From positions 1-48,755 of the IMG/VR virus record IMGVR_UViG_3300025151_000059: a stretch of 48,755 nucleotides of DNA. One strand, 5' to 3'. The position numbers and the translations under genes are program-made. The stretch is from a virus. Position 1 is the first letter of the stretch. Each line of letters opens with the position of its first letter. The notes beneath the pieces are model-generated. The model was given only the letters and a program-made list of their open reading frames with translations. It was not told where the DNA came from and ran no database searches. This document shows positions 5,571 to 12,268 of the stretch, piece by piece.

Positions 5571-6047
5571 ATGAACTGGGAAGAATTCGTAGAAGTCGTG
5601 GAATCGTATGTGGAATTAGAAGCAGAGCAACTTGGCGGTATTGTTCAAGTGGTAGGTCTGTTACTAGATGCAGGTAAGAATAATGAAAAGGAAAGAAAGA
5701 ATGCTGAAGCGTCTGTTAGGGGCTTGCTAAAGGGTAGAGAGGGTTCTCCCTTTAGACAGGGCGTAAGGACGACTAAGCCTATCTCCGTAAAGGTTAGTAT
5801 AGACAAAGTAGGTAAGATGGTAGAAGAGGCTTCTATTGTTTATTTTAATATGGTTCCTAGTGGTCTTCACTTGAAGCATGGTAAGAGTGGAGGCGGAGGC
5901 TTTGCTAGTGCAGAAGAATATGCTAAGGTTGAAAAAAATAAGGTGATGACAATGCTCCATAGAAGACATACTGATGGTCTGTGGGATGGCACTTTAGAAG
6001 GGCTTGGCTATGGAGATAAGAATGGGCTTTTTTCTGAAGAGGAATAA
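5571..6047 (+). CDS. Hypothetical protein, 158 aa, beside the iteron region
   Basis: MNWEEFVEVVESYVELEAEQ begins a helical, acidic N-terminal third. A basic middle follows (NEKERKNAEASVRGLLKGRE, RQGVRTTKP), then a Gly-rich segment (HGKSGGGGFASAEEYAKVEK) and an acidic end. The basic and Gly-rich parts could bind nucleic acid. As the first gene after the iterons it is a reasonable candidate for an origin-binding or regulatory protein, but this rests on position only. Confidence 0.7.
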   Translation: MNWEEFVEVVESYVELEAEQLGGIVQVVGLLLDAGKNNEKERKNAEASVRGLLKGREGSPFRQGVRTTKPISVKVSIDKVGKMVEEASIVYFNMVPSGLHLKHGKSGGGGFASAEEYAKVEKNKVMTMLHRRHTDGLWDGTLEGLGYGDKNGLFSEEE

Positions 6048-6297
6048 GAATTGAGATAGAAGTGTAACTATTTTTTAACATAATGTTACCGAATAAAGGC
6101 CACACCTAGTTATAAGTGGGGAGGGGGTCTAGGGGTATCTTGTCAAGTTTGAAAAATACCCGATGCAATATATTTTGTCATCAATAAACTAGAAATAGGT
6201 TTTTCAAAAAGGGCAATTTAACCGAGAGGGTAGGGGTCGAGCAAAGGGGCCGTTTACGACAAAAAATATGCTCCCCCTATCCTCACAGGTGATTCAA
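6048..6297. other. Intergenic region, no gene seen
   Basis: About 250 bases between genes. It holds short purine-rich runs (GTGGGGAGGGGGTCTAGGGG near 6117) and a GTCGAGCAAAGG sequence near 6237 that resembles half of the inverted repeat at 3675 and 4289. There is no convincing frame or strong hairpin. It probably contains the promoter for the long rightward run. Confidence 0.4.
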
Positions 6298-6387
6298 ATG
6301 AAATTCAAGCAGATATATCCTAAGACATATAGACTTCTACAATTAGCAGAAGTTTTGTTAGTAATATATCTAATTAGTTTAATATAA
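6298..6387 (+). CDS. Possible single-pass membrane micro-protein, 29 aa
   Basis: MKFKQIYPKTYRLLQLAEVL, then VIYLISLI. A basic start followed by about 16 hydrophobic residues predicts one membrane segment. AGGTGATTCAA, a good ribosome site, precedes the ATG. It is too short for a family match. The ribosome site is the main support. Confidence 0.4.
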   Translation: MKFKQIYPKTYRLLQLAEVLLVIYLISLI

Positions 6388-6480
6388 TCCAGTCGGTTTA
6401 TGCAGTAAAAACAACAAAGGGCTTAAGCAAATAGTAGTGCCTCCAAACTATGAAGTTGTTTTCCGACAGGAGGGATTATT

Positions 6481-6708
6481 ATGATAGAATGGATTAAAAG
6501 GTTCTTTACCAAGCGTGAGATAAGTAAGTCTGACTTGCCTAAATGTAGTAAGTGTGGTCTTCTATCTACCAAGAAAATAGAGATAAGATTTATACAGGGC
6601 GAAAGTGTTTCGTCAATATCGGGCAATTGCTGTGACAGTTGCGAAGATGATTTAAGCAGGGAGTTTAATCCGTTATGGATTCCTCCCTTAGTTTTTAAGG
6701 AGAAATAA
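6481..6708 (+). CDS. Zinc-ribbon protein, 75 aa
   Basis: MIEWIKRFFTKREISKSDLP is followed by a zinc-ribbon pattern: CSKCG near residue 22, then CCDSC near residue 50. The two CxxC pairs lie 24-25 residues apart. A strong GGAGGG ribosome site precedes the ATG. The ribbon could bind nucleic acid or protein; partners are unknown. It opens the long rightward run of closely packed genes. Confidence 0.7.
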   Translation: MIEWIKRFFTKREISKSDLPKCSKCGLLSTKKIEIRFIQGESVSSISGNCCDSCEDDLSREFNPLWIPPLVFKEK

Positions 6709-6710
6709 AT

Positions 6711-6953
6711 ATGGAAGAAATAATAGAATATTGTGGATATAAAAATGCCTTTGACTTAATCAAAGACCACTCGAAAGAAGAAGACCTAGCGACCTTGTTA
6801 GAGGACTTAGTTAATAGTCCCGAAGATGCAGTTGATTTTGTTAGGGAAGAAGTTGAAAGAATAGCAACCGATATTTTTGATTGGGTAGACCATGAGAAGA
6901 TAAAGGCTGATGCAGATGAAGAATCCTATCAAAGATATAGGGATGGTGACTAA
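6711..6953 (+). CDS. Acidic helical protein, 80 aa
   Basis: MEEIIEYCGYKNAFDLIKDH continues almost entirely helical and very acidic (EEDLATLLEDLVNSPEDAVD). It starts two bases after the preceding stop and abuts the next gene. Strong acidity is common in small phage proteins that mimic DNA or bind host enzymes, but nothing specific supports that here. Function unknown. Confidence 0.65.
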   Translation: MEEIIEYCGYKNAFDLIKDHSKEEDLATLLEDLVNSPEDAVDFVREEVERIATDIFDWVDHEKIKADADEESYQRYRDGD

Positions 6954-7397
6954 ATGACTAGATATTATCACGCAACACCTAAAGAAAATTTAGAATCAAT
7001 TCTACGACACGGAATACAGGTAAAGTTCGAAGGAGTATATTGTTCGACAAACGAAAAAACTGCCGCTCGCTGGATTTGTTTTTCAAGAATGGGATGTAAA
7101 GAAATCATAACAATACCATTCGACAGACCTCAAGGTGATAAAAGGATGTCATACGGGCAGGACCATTCGCCTATCTTAACTAAATTACTTGGCGTTGATG
7201 AAGAAGGCGCATCATTTATTTCGAGCGAAACAATACCGCCTAAAGATATTGATATAGATAACATCATGGTTTGGCAAAACACATTCTATACAAAGGAAGC
7301 AGAAATAGCAATGCTCAAGATGGTGAAAAATAATCAAGACTTGTTAATGAAAGCAGGTGCAGAAGAAATGAAGAAAGAAGTAGGAGAGGATGATTGA
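6954..7397 (+). CDS. ADP-ribosyltransferase-fold protein (KptA/DarT-like N-terminus)
   Basis: The N-terminus YYHATPKENLESILRHGI (residues 4-21), followed by GVYCSTNEKTAARWICF (27-43), matches the start of the ART fold: a strand with the NAD-binding H-x-T (H6, T8), a helix with ILxxGI, then a strand and helix with an Ala-rich turn. The same layout is found in RNA 2'-phosphotransferase KptA, DarT and DUF4433-type enzymes. A catalytic Glu cannot be assigned by eye. If active, it would use NAD to modify or repair RNA, DNA or protein. Phage ARTs often modify host enzymes. The fold assignment is moderately sure; the substrate is unknown. Confidence 0.55.
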   Translation: MTRYYHATPKENLESILRHGIQVKFEGVYCSTNEKTAARWICFSRMGCKEIITIPFDRPQGDKRMSYGQDHSPILTKLLGVDEEGASFISSETIPPKDIDIDNIMVWQNTFYTKEAEIAMLKMVKNNQDLLMKAGAEEMKKEVGEDD

Positions 7398-7398
7398 T

Positions 7399-7671
7399 AT
7401 GAGCAGGGTAAAAAGATTAGGCGTATTAACTAGACAAGAAGAGAATTGGCTAGATACTTTAGAAAGAAGTTCAATATATACAAGAACCCCTTTTTCTGCT
7501 ACGGAAGCATCTAGAGCAATAGCGGTGACGCCTAACAAAAAGGGTCACATATTGAAGATGGTCCCTAACCCTAGAAAGATGGCCTACATTCTTAGAAAGA
7601 GTCAGAGATATGTTAGGTGGAACAAACCTAAAATCAACAATAAAACTACAGTATATTGGGTGAAAAAATGA
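7399..7671 (+). CDS. Small winged-helix-like protein, 90 aa, paralog A
   Basis: I start at MSRVKRLGVLTRQEENWLDT because GGAGAGG is well spaced for the ATG at 7399 and abuts an earlier ATG at 7390. The layout is a helix, an ATEASRAIA helix, a basic loop PNKKGHI, a helix with MAYILRKS, and a final strand VYWVKK. The same order occurs in the genes at 15520 and, more loosely, 30135. It resembles small winged-helix DNA-binding proteins common in tailed viruses of archaea, where a basic loop precedes the recognition helix. A DNA-binding role is likely but not shown. Confidence 0.55.
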   Translation: MSRVKRLGVLTRQEENWLDTLERSSIYTRTPFSATEASRAIAVTPNKKGHILKMVPNPRKMAYILRKSQRYVRWNKPKINNKTTVYWVKK

Positions 7672-7883
7672 CTAAATACACAGAAGAAAATATTGGCGAT
7701 ATAGTAACTATTGAAAGAGATAGTGGCACATTAATTGATGAACGAATTGTAATGGTTTATTGTCAAGTTTGTGCGGCTAGATATATTGGCCCCATTAGAG
7801 AAGCAGGTGGTTTCTTAGGAGGCCATGAAGTTTTTCACACATGGGAATTTAAAGTAGAAATGGAAACAGCGTTGGAGGCATAA
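7668..7883 (+). CDS. Hypothetical protein, 71 aa
   Basis: MTKYTEENIGDIVTIERDSG, then VMVYCQVCAARYIGPIREAG, a single CxxC. GGGTGA overlaps the end of the preceding gene and lies just before the ATG at 7668, which decides this start over a TTG four codons earlier. The later part includes HEVFHTWEFKVEM. With only one CxxC and two His (HEVFH), a zinc site is possible. Function unknown. Confidence 0.65.
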   Translation: MTKYTEENIGDIVTIERDSGTLIDERIVMVYCQVCAARYIGPIREAGGFLGGHEVFHTWEFKVEMETALEA

Positions 7884-7885
7884 AA

Positions 7886-8152
7886 ATGGCAGAAGTAATA
7901 TGGACAGAAGGAAGGGGATTGAAGTATGGATTACCCGACCAAGATTGGCCTACTAGAAAACTACTAACAGTTTATCCAACTAAACATGGTTGGAGAGTAA
8001 TGGTTTGTTGGGGAGATACTTGGGGCCACTTAGTAATTAAAACGGGTGAAGATTTTCACACTTGCTTTAGAGAAGCAATTACTAGGGCGATTAAAGATGG
8101 TTGTCCTAAAGAATGGCTACCCGGACCTTTAGACGGAGTTGATTCAGAATGA
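7886..8152 (+). CDS. Hypothetical Trp-rich protein, 88 aa
   Basis: MAEVIWTEGRGLKYGLPDQD, with many Trp residues (WPTRKLL, HGWRVMVCWGDTWGHLV, EWLPG). It is predicted to be a small alpha/beta domain ending with a helix (FHTCFREAITRAIKDG). It starts two bases after the preceding stop and overlaps the next gene by four. No family recognised. Confidence 0.65.
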   Translation: MAEVIWTEGRGLKYGLPDQDWPTRKLLTVYPTKHGWRVMVCWGDTWGHLVIKTGEDFHTCFREAITRAIKDGCPKEWLPGPLDGVDSE

Positions 8153-8496
8153 GTTTAGGAAAAGAGTTTGTACCTAGTCTTAGAAGAAGCGGTAGCGTTG
8201 CCATGAAGGTAAATGTTAGACCAATTATTATGAGTAGAAATGAAGCCATTTCTTCTCTAGTAGAAAAGATAGGATGGAGAGGAATTCCATACATTCATAA
8301 TCTAAACAAGGGTAAAACCAAAGCCCAATTATCTATGGCGGCATCTTATTTGGCCTACTATGATTATTTTGAACATCAGCCACAATCTAGAGAGAATTGT
8401 GAAGAATACTACGAAGACCAACTAGAAGTTTGGGATGCTTGTGCTTATTTAATTGACAAGCACTTTCCTGAATTCAATTATTTAAAAGGTGAATGA
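8149..8496 (+). CDS. Hypothetical protein, 115 aa
   Basis: MSLGKEFVPSLRRSGSVAMK begins a basic N-terminal part, followed by a helical, aromatic and acidic region (AASYLAYYDYFEHQPQSREN, YYEDQLEVWDACAYLIDKHF). The ATG overlaps the preceding stop. The basic-then-acidic pattern is unusual, but no family is recognised. Confidence 0.65.
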   Translation: MSLGKEFVPSLRRSGSVAMKVNVRPIIMSRNEAISSLVEKIGWRGIPYIHNLNKGKTKAQLSMAASYLAYYDYFEHQPQSRENCEEYYEDQLEVWDACAYLIDKHFPEFNYLKGE

Positions 8497-8497
8497 A

Positions 8498-9121
8498 ATG
8501 AATATATTTGCACTATCAGAATGTCCAATAAAATCAGCACAACAAATGCTGGATAAACATGTAGTAAAAATGCCTACTGAAAGTTGTCAGATGTTACACA
8601 CCAATTCCCTTTATTTTTTATATTGGGAATGCCACGGAAGAGAACCTTCTCTAAAAGAACTGAAGGCCTTCCACAAAGAATCGCATTTTTCATATTTTAT
8701 GAAACCTGCTATGCTTAACCACCCTAGCACAATTTGGGCTAGACAAAACAAAGCAAATTACATGTGGTTATACAATCATGCCCTTGCCCTCTGTAAAGAA
8801 TATACTTTCAGATATGGTAAGATTCATGGTACGGAAAAAAGAATCTTGGATAGTTTTACCTTTTCCTATGAAGATGAAGACTTAACTCCGGTGACTATTG
8901 CTATGGCTGACCAATACAGAATCCCTAAAGAAAAACACACTTGGGGTTTTGTGATTAAAAGTTATCAGCAGTATTATTTAGAAGGCAAATGGAAATTCGC
9001 TTCTTGGAAAAAGAACCGAACTCCTACTTGGTGGCCTAAAGACCAATACAAGAAAATGAAGAATAAGGAAATATTGCGTTTCAATAAATTATGGAATGCT
9101 AATTTGGAGATGATTGAATGA
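8498..9121 (+). CDS. Conserved phage protein with MNIF...DKHVVKM signature, 207 aa
   Basis: MNIFALSECPIKSAQQMLDK then HVVKMPTESCQML, later NHPSTIWARQNKANYMWLYN and HALALCKEYTFRYGK, and finally QQYYLEGKWKFASWK with PTWW. This order of motifs matches a protein widespread in marine T4-like and other phages, with no experimentally known function that I can recall. I start at 8498 because GGTGA precedes it and the family begins MNIF. Conserved His, Lys and Trp residues suggest an enzyme. The family match is from memory. Confidence 0.75.
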   Translation: MNIFALSECPIKSAQQMLDKHVVKMPTESCQMLHTNSLYFLYWECHGREPSLKELKAFHKESHFSYFMKPAMLNHPSTIWARQNKANYMWLYNHALALCKEYTFRYGKIHGTEKRILDSFTFSYEDEDLTPVTIAMADQYRIPKEKHTWGFVIKSYQQYYLEGKWKFASWKKNRTPTWWPKDQYKKMKNKEILRFNKLWNANLEMIE

Positions 9122-9309
9122 TTGACACAGACAAATACGAAGGTTGTATTACTGATATGAAAGGCTACGACTTAGCGATATTAACAGAAGAACTACTAGC
9201 AGAAGTCAAGCAGTTGCGTGAAGAAGTTAATACTTTGAATGAAATTATTGACACTGAAAGAAAGAAGGTGTATGATATTGCACAGAAACTATTAGAGGTG
9301 ATTGAATGA
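9118..9309 (+). CDS. Coiled-coil protein, 63 aa
   Basis: MIDTDKYEGCITDMKGYDLA, then a long heptad-patterned helix (LLAEVKQLREEVNTLNEIID). It overlaps both neighbours by four bases (ATGA). It probably forms a dimer. Function unknown. Confidence 0.65.
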   Translation: MIDTDKYEGCITDMKGYDLAILTEELLAEVKQLREEVNTLNEIIDTERKKVYDIAQKLLEVIE

Positions 9310-9554
9310 TTGAATGTTTGCAATGTAAAGGTAGTAACTTCATCAAGAAGTTTTGCCGTGTAACTGAAAGATTCGAATATGATGATTGTTGGGATTGCCT
9401 TTCGGAAGAAATGTATGAAGCACATATTCAAGAAAAGATAAGAGTACTCATTAGTAAAGATGAGAAAGTAACAGGATTTACAAGAGATTTGGCTAGGCTA
9501 TTAATTAGCGAGCCATTGATTTACGAAAATGTATGGAAATACTTGAGGGATTAA
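9306..9554 (+). CDS. Small Cys-rich protein, 82 aa
   Basis: MIECLQCKGSNFIKKFCRVT then DDCWDCLSEEMYEAHIQ. The pairs CLQC (4-7) and CWDC (near 28-31) form a likely zinc ribbon. A helical C-terminal half follows, with VTGFTRDLARLLISEP. The ATG overlaps the preceding stop. A nucleic-acid or adaptor role is possible; no family match. Confidence 0.65.
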   Translation: MIECLQCKGSNFIKKFCRVTERFEYDDCWDCLSEEMYEAHIQEKIRVLISKDEKVTGFTRDLARLLISEPLIYENVWKYLRD

Positions 9555-9555
9555 A

Positions 9556-9789
9556 ATGGAAATAGAATTTAGAATAATAGACGACGAGGAATTACCACCG
9601 GTAATTATTAAGAAGGGCGAAAACGACCAGCCTAAGATATTGATTAACAATTATCATAGGCTTTGGATTTGTCTTAATAGAGGATTGATTAATGGGATAT
9701 TCGAAGTGTTCCCAAAGAAGGTAACTGAAATATTAGATGCCTATTTGAGAGAACAATATCAATATGAGATTATGGATAGAGGTGATTAA
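9556..9789 (+). CDS. Hypothetical protein, 77 aa
   Basis: MEIEFRIIDDEELPPVIIKK, then PKILINNYHRLWICLNRGLI and a final acidic helix. Predicted as two strands followed by helices. It starts one base after the preceding stop and ends two bases before the next gene. No family recognised. Confidence 0.6.
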   Translation: MEIEFRIIDDEELPPVIIKKGENDQPKILINNYHRLWICLNRGLINGIFEVFPKKVTEILDAYLREQYQYEIMDRGD

Positions 9790-9791
9790 AT

Positions 9792-10172
9792 ATGGGATAT
9801 AGAAGTTATGTATATGTAATTACAGATATAGAAAATAAAGCACTGATAGCCGCACTTAAAGCGGCCACACCGGATGAAGAGGAAGAAGGGATTTTTAAAT
9901 TTCAGAATCTATCGACATCTAAACCTACGATGAGAGAAGTAATGCTTTTCGAATTTCATGATGTAAAATGGTATGAATCATATGCTGAGGTAGGGGCAAT
10001 AATGTTAGAAGTAAATAAATTAGAAAGTGATAAAACTAAATGTAATACATTTGGTTATATTGAACTAGGTGAGCATGATGTCGATATAACTCATTTAGGG
10101 AGTCCTTGGGATTTTGATATGCACTTGAATAGAAGCGTCGATATGCCTTACTTACATAGAAAGGAGGAATAA
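9792..10172 (+). CDS. MGYRS-type hypothetical phage protein, 126 aa
   Basis: MGYRSYVYVITDIENKALIA. Proteins beginning MGYRS are widespread, uncharacterised phage proteins. The middle includes FHDVKWYESYAEVGAIM and an acidic segment (YIELGEHDVDITHLGSPWDF). Predicted alpha/beta. The start has AGAGGTGATTAAAT just upstream. The N-terminal resemblance is from memory. Confidence 0.6.
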   Translation: MGYRSYVYVITDIENKALIAALKAATPDEEEEGIFKFQNLSTSKPTMREVMLFEFHDVKWYESYAEVGAIMLEVNKLESDKTKCNTFGYIELGEHDVDITHLGSPWDFDMHLNRSVDMPYLHRKEE

Positions 10173-10174
10173 AT

Positions 10175-10363
10175 ATGGTAGGATTAAATAAGATGGAAAG
10201 TAAGTTTGGGAATTGTTCTCAATGCAAAACGAAACAGGCATCAACTAGATGTGATAGATGTAGGGGTGAAACTTGTACCTCTTGTGTTCATATTATAGTT
10301 AAGACATTTGGAGAAATAGAAATAAGGCATAATGCCTGTATAACAAATAGAGGTGGACAATAA
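10175..10363 (+). CDS. Small zinc-finger protein, 62 aa
   Basis: Four Cys pairs with a His: CSQC (near 14-17), CDRC (near 26-29), CTSC (near 34-37), then RHNAC. The spacing resembles B-box or cross-brace fingers that bind two zinc ions. AGGAGG precedes the ATG. In eukaryotes such fingers often mediate protein binding, including in ubiquitin ligases. That is worth noting because a ubiquitin-like system lies 1.2 kb downstream, but no link is shown. Confidence 0.65.
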   Translation: MVGLNKMESKFGNCSQCKTKQASTRCDRCRGETCTSCVHIIVKTFGEIEIRHNACITNRGGQ

Positions 10364-11502
10364 TGGATGAACTATTAATCAAACCTAAGAGAAAATTAGG
10401 TACAGGAAGATATGATAAAAAATTAATTGAGAGAATGATTGATTTATCTGTAGCGGATAATTATGAAGATGCCGCAAAAGAATGGATTGCAACCGGTAAT
10501 GTATATTGGGGAGATATAGAAGTTCCTTCTTGGTGGGAAGATAGAAGGGGTAGTTGCCTCTGTGGGCATAGAGTCGTATATCATTTCGAAGTAGAAAATA
10601 CTGAGAATGGTGAAATGATTTTAGTTGGCTCAGACCATATCAATTCTTATCATATCCTAAAACAAATTGCGCTTTCTACCGGAATGCAGGAATCTATGAT
10701 TACAGATGAAATGATAGATGAATGGATGAAAGTAAGAGTCGCTTCTATGATGCAAACTGCTTGGTGGCATAACAACGGTGATATGTTCACAAAGATGTTT
10801 GAAGCAGTTAAAGAATATGACATTAGGGTAAATGTTAGGGTTCTGAAGTGGGAATATAATGGGAACTATATGCGGAATATGCCAGTAACAGCAATTAGAA
10901 AGGCCGGTAAGGGTTCTGTTACAGATTCAGATTACAAGATGGCTTCTATCGTTTGGAGATGGAATCATCCCGATAATCCTAAAGCCCAAGTAAATACAAG
11001 GGGCTATCCTACTGATAAATTATGGAATGATTTGATTATGTTTTATTGTAGAATTCAAGAGTTCAGAGAACAGTGCGAAACCGAAGACGAAAGAAATGCA
11101 CATCTACTGAAGAATGCTGAAAGGCACAAGATGTTACGGAACATCTCATTAGATATGATTGAAGAAGATAAGGCAAGAATAGAAAGGTCAATCTTTGATT
11201 CTAACTGTGAGTACTACGGGATAGAAAATTTCTATGACTTTGATTCTAGTGGACTAGATAATTGGTCCCAAGCGTTCCTAAGAGATATGAAGAAGAAACT
11301 TGTGTATGGCTACTATGACCCAACAGGGAATCAACTAAAGAAACTAGGAGAGATTTTGCAAGGTAATACTCCCGCCACACCTAAACAAATTAGATATTTG
11401 TCGAGGCTCGGCTACGAAGGAGAAGTAGAAGGTTTGGGTAAAATGGAAGCAAGCAAATTAATTACAGAATTGATTGCGACAGGAGCCAAGCCCGACTACT
11501 GA
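10363..11502 (+). CDS. Zinc-finger and C-terminal TPKQ-domain protein, 379 aa
   Basis: The first third carries RRGSCLCGHRVVYHFEVEN then GEMILVGSDHI, a treble-clef-like finger layout found in phage proteins of unknown function (CxCG ... F.v.N...G...vGs.hi). The C-terminus ATPKQIRYLSRLGYEGEVE with GKMEASKLITEL is a small helical module (TpKQ..YL..LG......l...EAs.lI..L) that occurs at the end of many phage nucleic-acid enzymes and may bind DNA. The middle is helical and charged. It overlaps the preceding stop by one base. Probably a nucleic-acid-binding accessory protein; the activity is unknown. Confidence 0.65.
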   Translation: MDELLIKPKRKLGTGRYDKKLIERMIDLSVADNYEDAAKEWIATGNVYWGDIEVPSWWEDRRGSCLCGHRVVYHFEVENTENGEMILVGSDHINSYHILKQIALSTGMQESMITDEMIDEWMKVRVASMMQTAWWHNNGDMFTKMFEAVKEYDIRVNVRVLKWEYNGNYMRNMPVTAIRKAGKGSVTDSDYKMASIVWRWNHPDNPKAQVNTRGYPTDKLWNDLIMFYCRIQEFREQCETEDERNAHLLKNAERHKMLRNISLDMIEEDKARIERSIFDSNCEYYGIENFYDFDSSGLDNWSQAFLRDMKKKLVYGYYDPTGNQLKKLGEILQGNTPATPKQIRYLSRLGYEGEVEGLGKMEASKLITELIATGAKPDY

Positions 11503-11557
11503 AACACAGGGCTTTAATAGGTAATGTGAACTAAAAAAAATAGAAGAGGTGAAATGT
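11503..11557 (+). promoter_or_regulatory. Probable promoter and leader of the ubiquitin-like gene
   Basis: A 55-base gap interrupts an otherwise overlapping gene run. It contains CTTTAATAGG and a run of A residues, which may hold a TATA-like element, then GAGGTGA, a strong ribosome site five bases before the ATG at 11558. Together with the terminator at 11782 this suggests a separate transcription unit. Confidence 0.35.
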
Positions 11558-11758
11558 ATGATAAGTTTAACAATTTTGAATGAAACAGGACATACTTCGC
11601 TATCCCTTGAGGCTAGTGAAGTTATAGAACAGATTAATACCCATCCTACAGATTGGGTATTCATTGATGGAGAAATGGTAACAAGAGAAAACCTTTCTTC
11701 AGTCAATTGGGACGATGTTGATTCAGTTGTTTTAACTCCGGCTATCGTCGGTGGTTGA
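11558..11758 (+). CDS. Ubiquitin-like MoaD/ThiS/SAMP-type protein ending in Gly-Gly, 66 aa
   Basis: The 66 residues follow the beta-grasp plan of MoaD, ThiS and archaeal SAMPs. Strand ISLTIL (2-7), strand TSLSLE (13-18), helix ASEVIEQINTHP (19-30), strand WVFIDGEMV (33-41; compare valNgeiV in ThiS), then VDSVVLTPAIVGG (54-66), ending exactly in Gly-Gly. In the family an E1-like enzyme adenylates this Gly-Gly tail, which then either carries sulfur as a thiocarboxylate or is conjugated to lysines. The start at 11558 is set by GAGGTGA; a GTG at 11549 overlaps that site. An E1-like gene (14370) and a JAMM protease gene (14921) follow on the same strand. Fold and tail are well supported; conjugation versus sulfur transfer is open. 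Confidence 0.8.
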   Translation: MISLTILNETGHTSLSLEASEVIEQINTHPTDWVFIDGEMVTRENLSSVNWDDVDSVVLTPAIVGG

Positions 11759-11781
11759 GACAATTTCAACAGGAAATTATA

Positions 11782-11815
11782 AGGGGAGGGTAGAAAACTA
11801 CCCTCTCCTGTTTTT
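11782..11815 (+). terminator. Strong hairpin terminator after the ubiquitin-like gene
   Basis: AGGGGAGGGTAG (11782-11793) pairs with CTACCCTCTCCT (11798-11809) around an AAAA loop, and five T follow after a G. The pairing is 12 bp with one or two mismatches. It is one of the clearest terminators in the window, ending the ubiquitin-like transcript 24 bases after its stop. Confidence 0.75.
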
Positions 11816-11830
11816 CTTGGAGGTTTTTCG

Positions 11831-12097
11831 ATGCGGTATTTTGATAATGCAGAAGAGTGTAAAATCGTGATAGAGTCTTTTATGAAAGATTTGAGTCCTC
11901 TAGATAGAACGAAATTAAATGTCGTTTTTCAGAACTTGGATGGGAAGTCCGATAAAGAAAAACAATGGACTATGGTAGCCATGTTTAGAAAATGCCTATG
12001 GAGTATTCCCGAAGCGGTTGAAAGGGGATTCGCTGATTGGTTAATGCAAGAATTACCAAACAGGAAAGCCGCACTACAATATCATGGGGAATTATGA
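11831..12097 (+). CDS. Hypothetical helical protein, 88 aa
   Basis: MRYFDNAEECKIVIESFMKD, then DRTKLNVVFQNLDGKSDKEK and a helix with MVAMFRKCLWSIPEAVERGF. All-helical by eye. TTGGAGG lies before the ATG, immediately after the terminator, so this gene probably begins a new unit. It sits between the ubiquitin-like gene and the E1/JAMM genes. No family recognised, and it has no visible E2-type active-site motif. Confidence 0.65.
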   Translation: MRYFDNAEECKIVIESFMKDLSPLDRTKLNVVFQNLDGKSDKEKQWTMVAMFRKCLWSIPEAVERGFADWLMQELPNRKAALQYHGEL

Positions 12098-12264
12098 TGA
12101 AAGATAAAGACCCTGATTACACCCAAAGCAATTGGTCTTACAAAAAAAGAATTGCGACCAAATGCAGAATATGTGGTAAGCAGTTAATCTTACCCGAAGA
12201 AATGAAAAAAGAAGTACACGCACAGTGCGATAATAATTTAAATAGTAATACCTATATGATGTGA
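12094..12264 (+). CDS. Small zinc-finger protein, 56 aa
   Basis: MMKDKDPDYTQSNWSYKKRI, then CRICGKQLILPEEM and EVHAQCDNN. The Cys pattern CxxC ... H..C suggests a single treble-clef or ribbon finger. The ATG overlaps the preceding stop (ATGATGA). Earlier in-frame codons from 12037 lie inside the previous gene and are not needed. Function unknown; possibly an adaptor. Confidence 0.6.
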   Translation: MMKDKDPDYTQSNWSYKKRIATKCRICGKQLILPEEMKKEVHAQCDNNLNSNTYMM

Positions 12265-12268
12265 TAGA

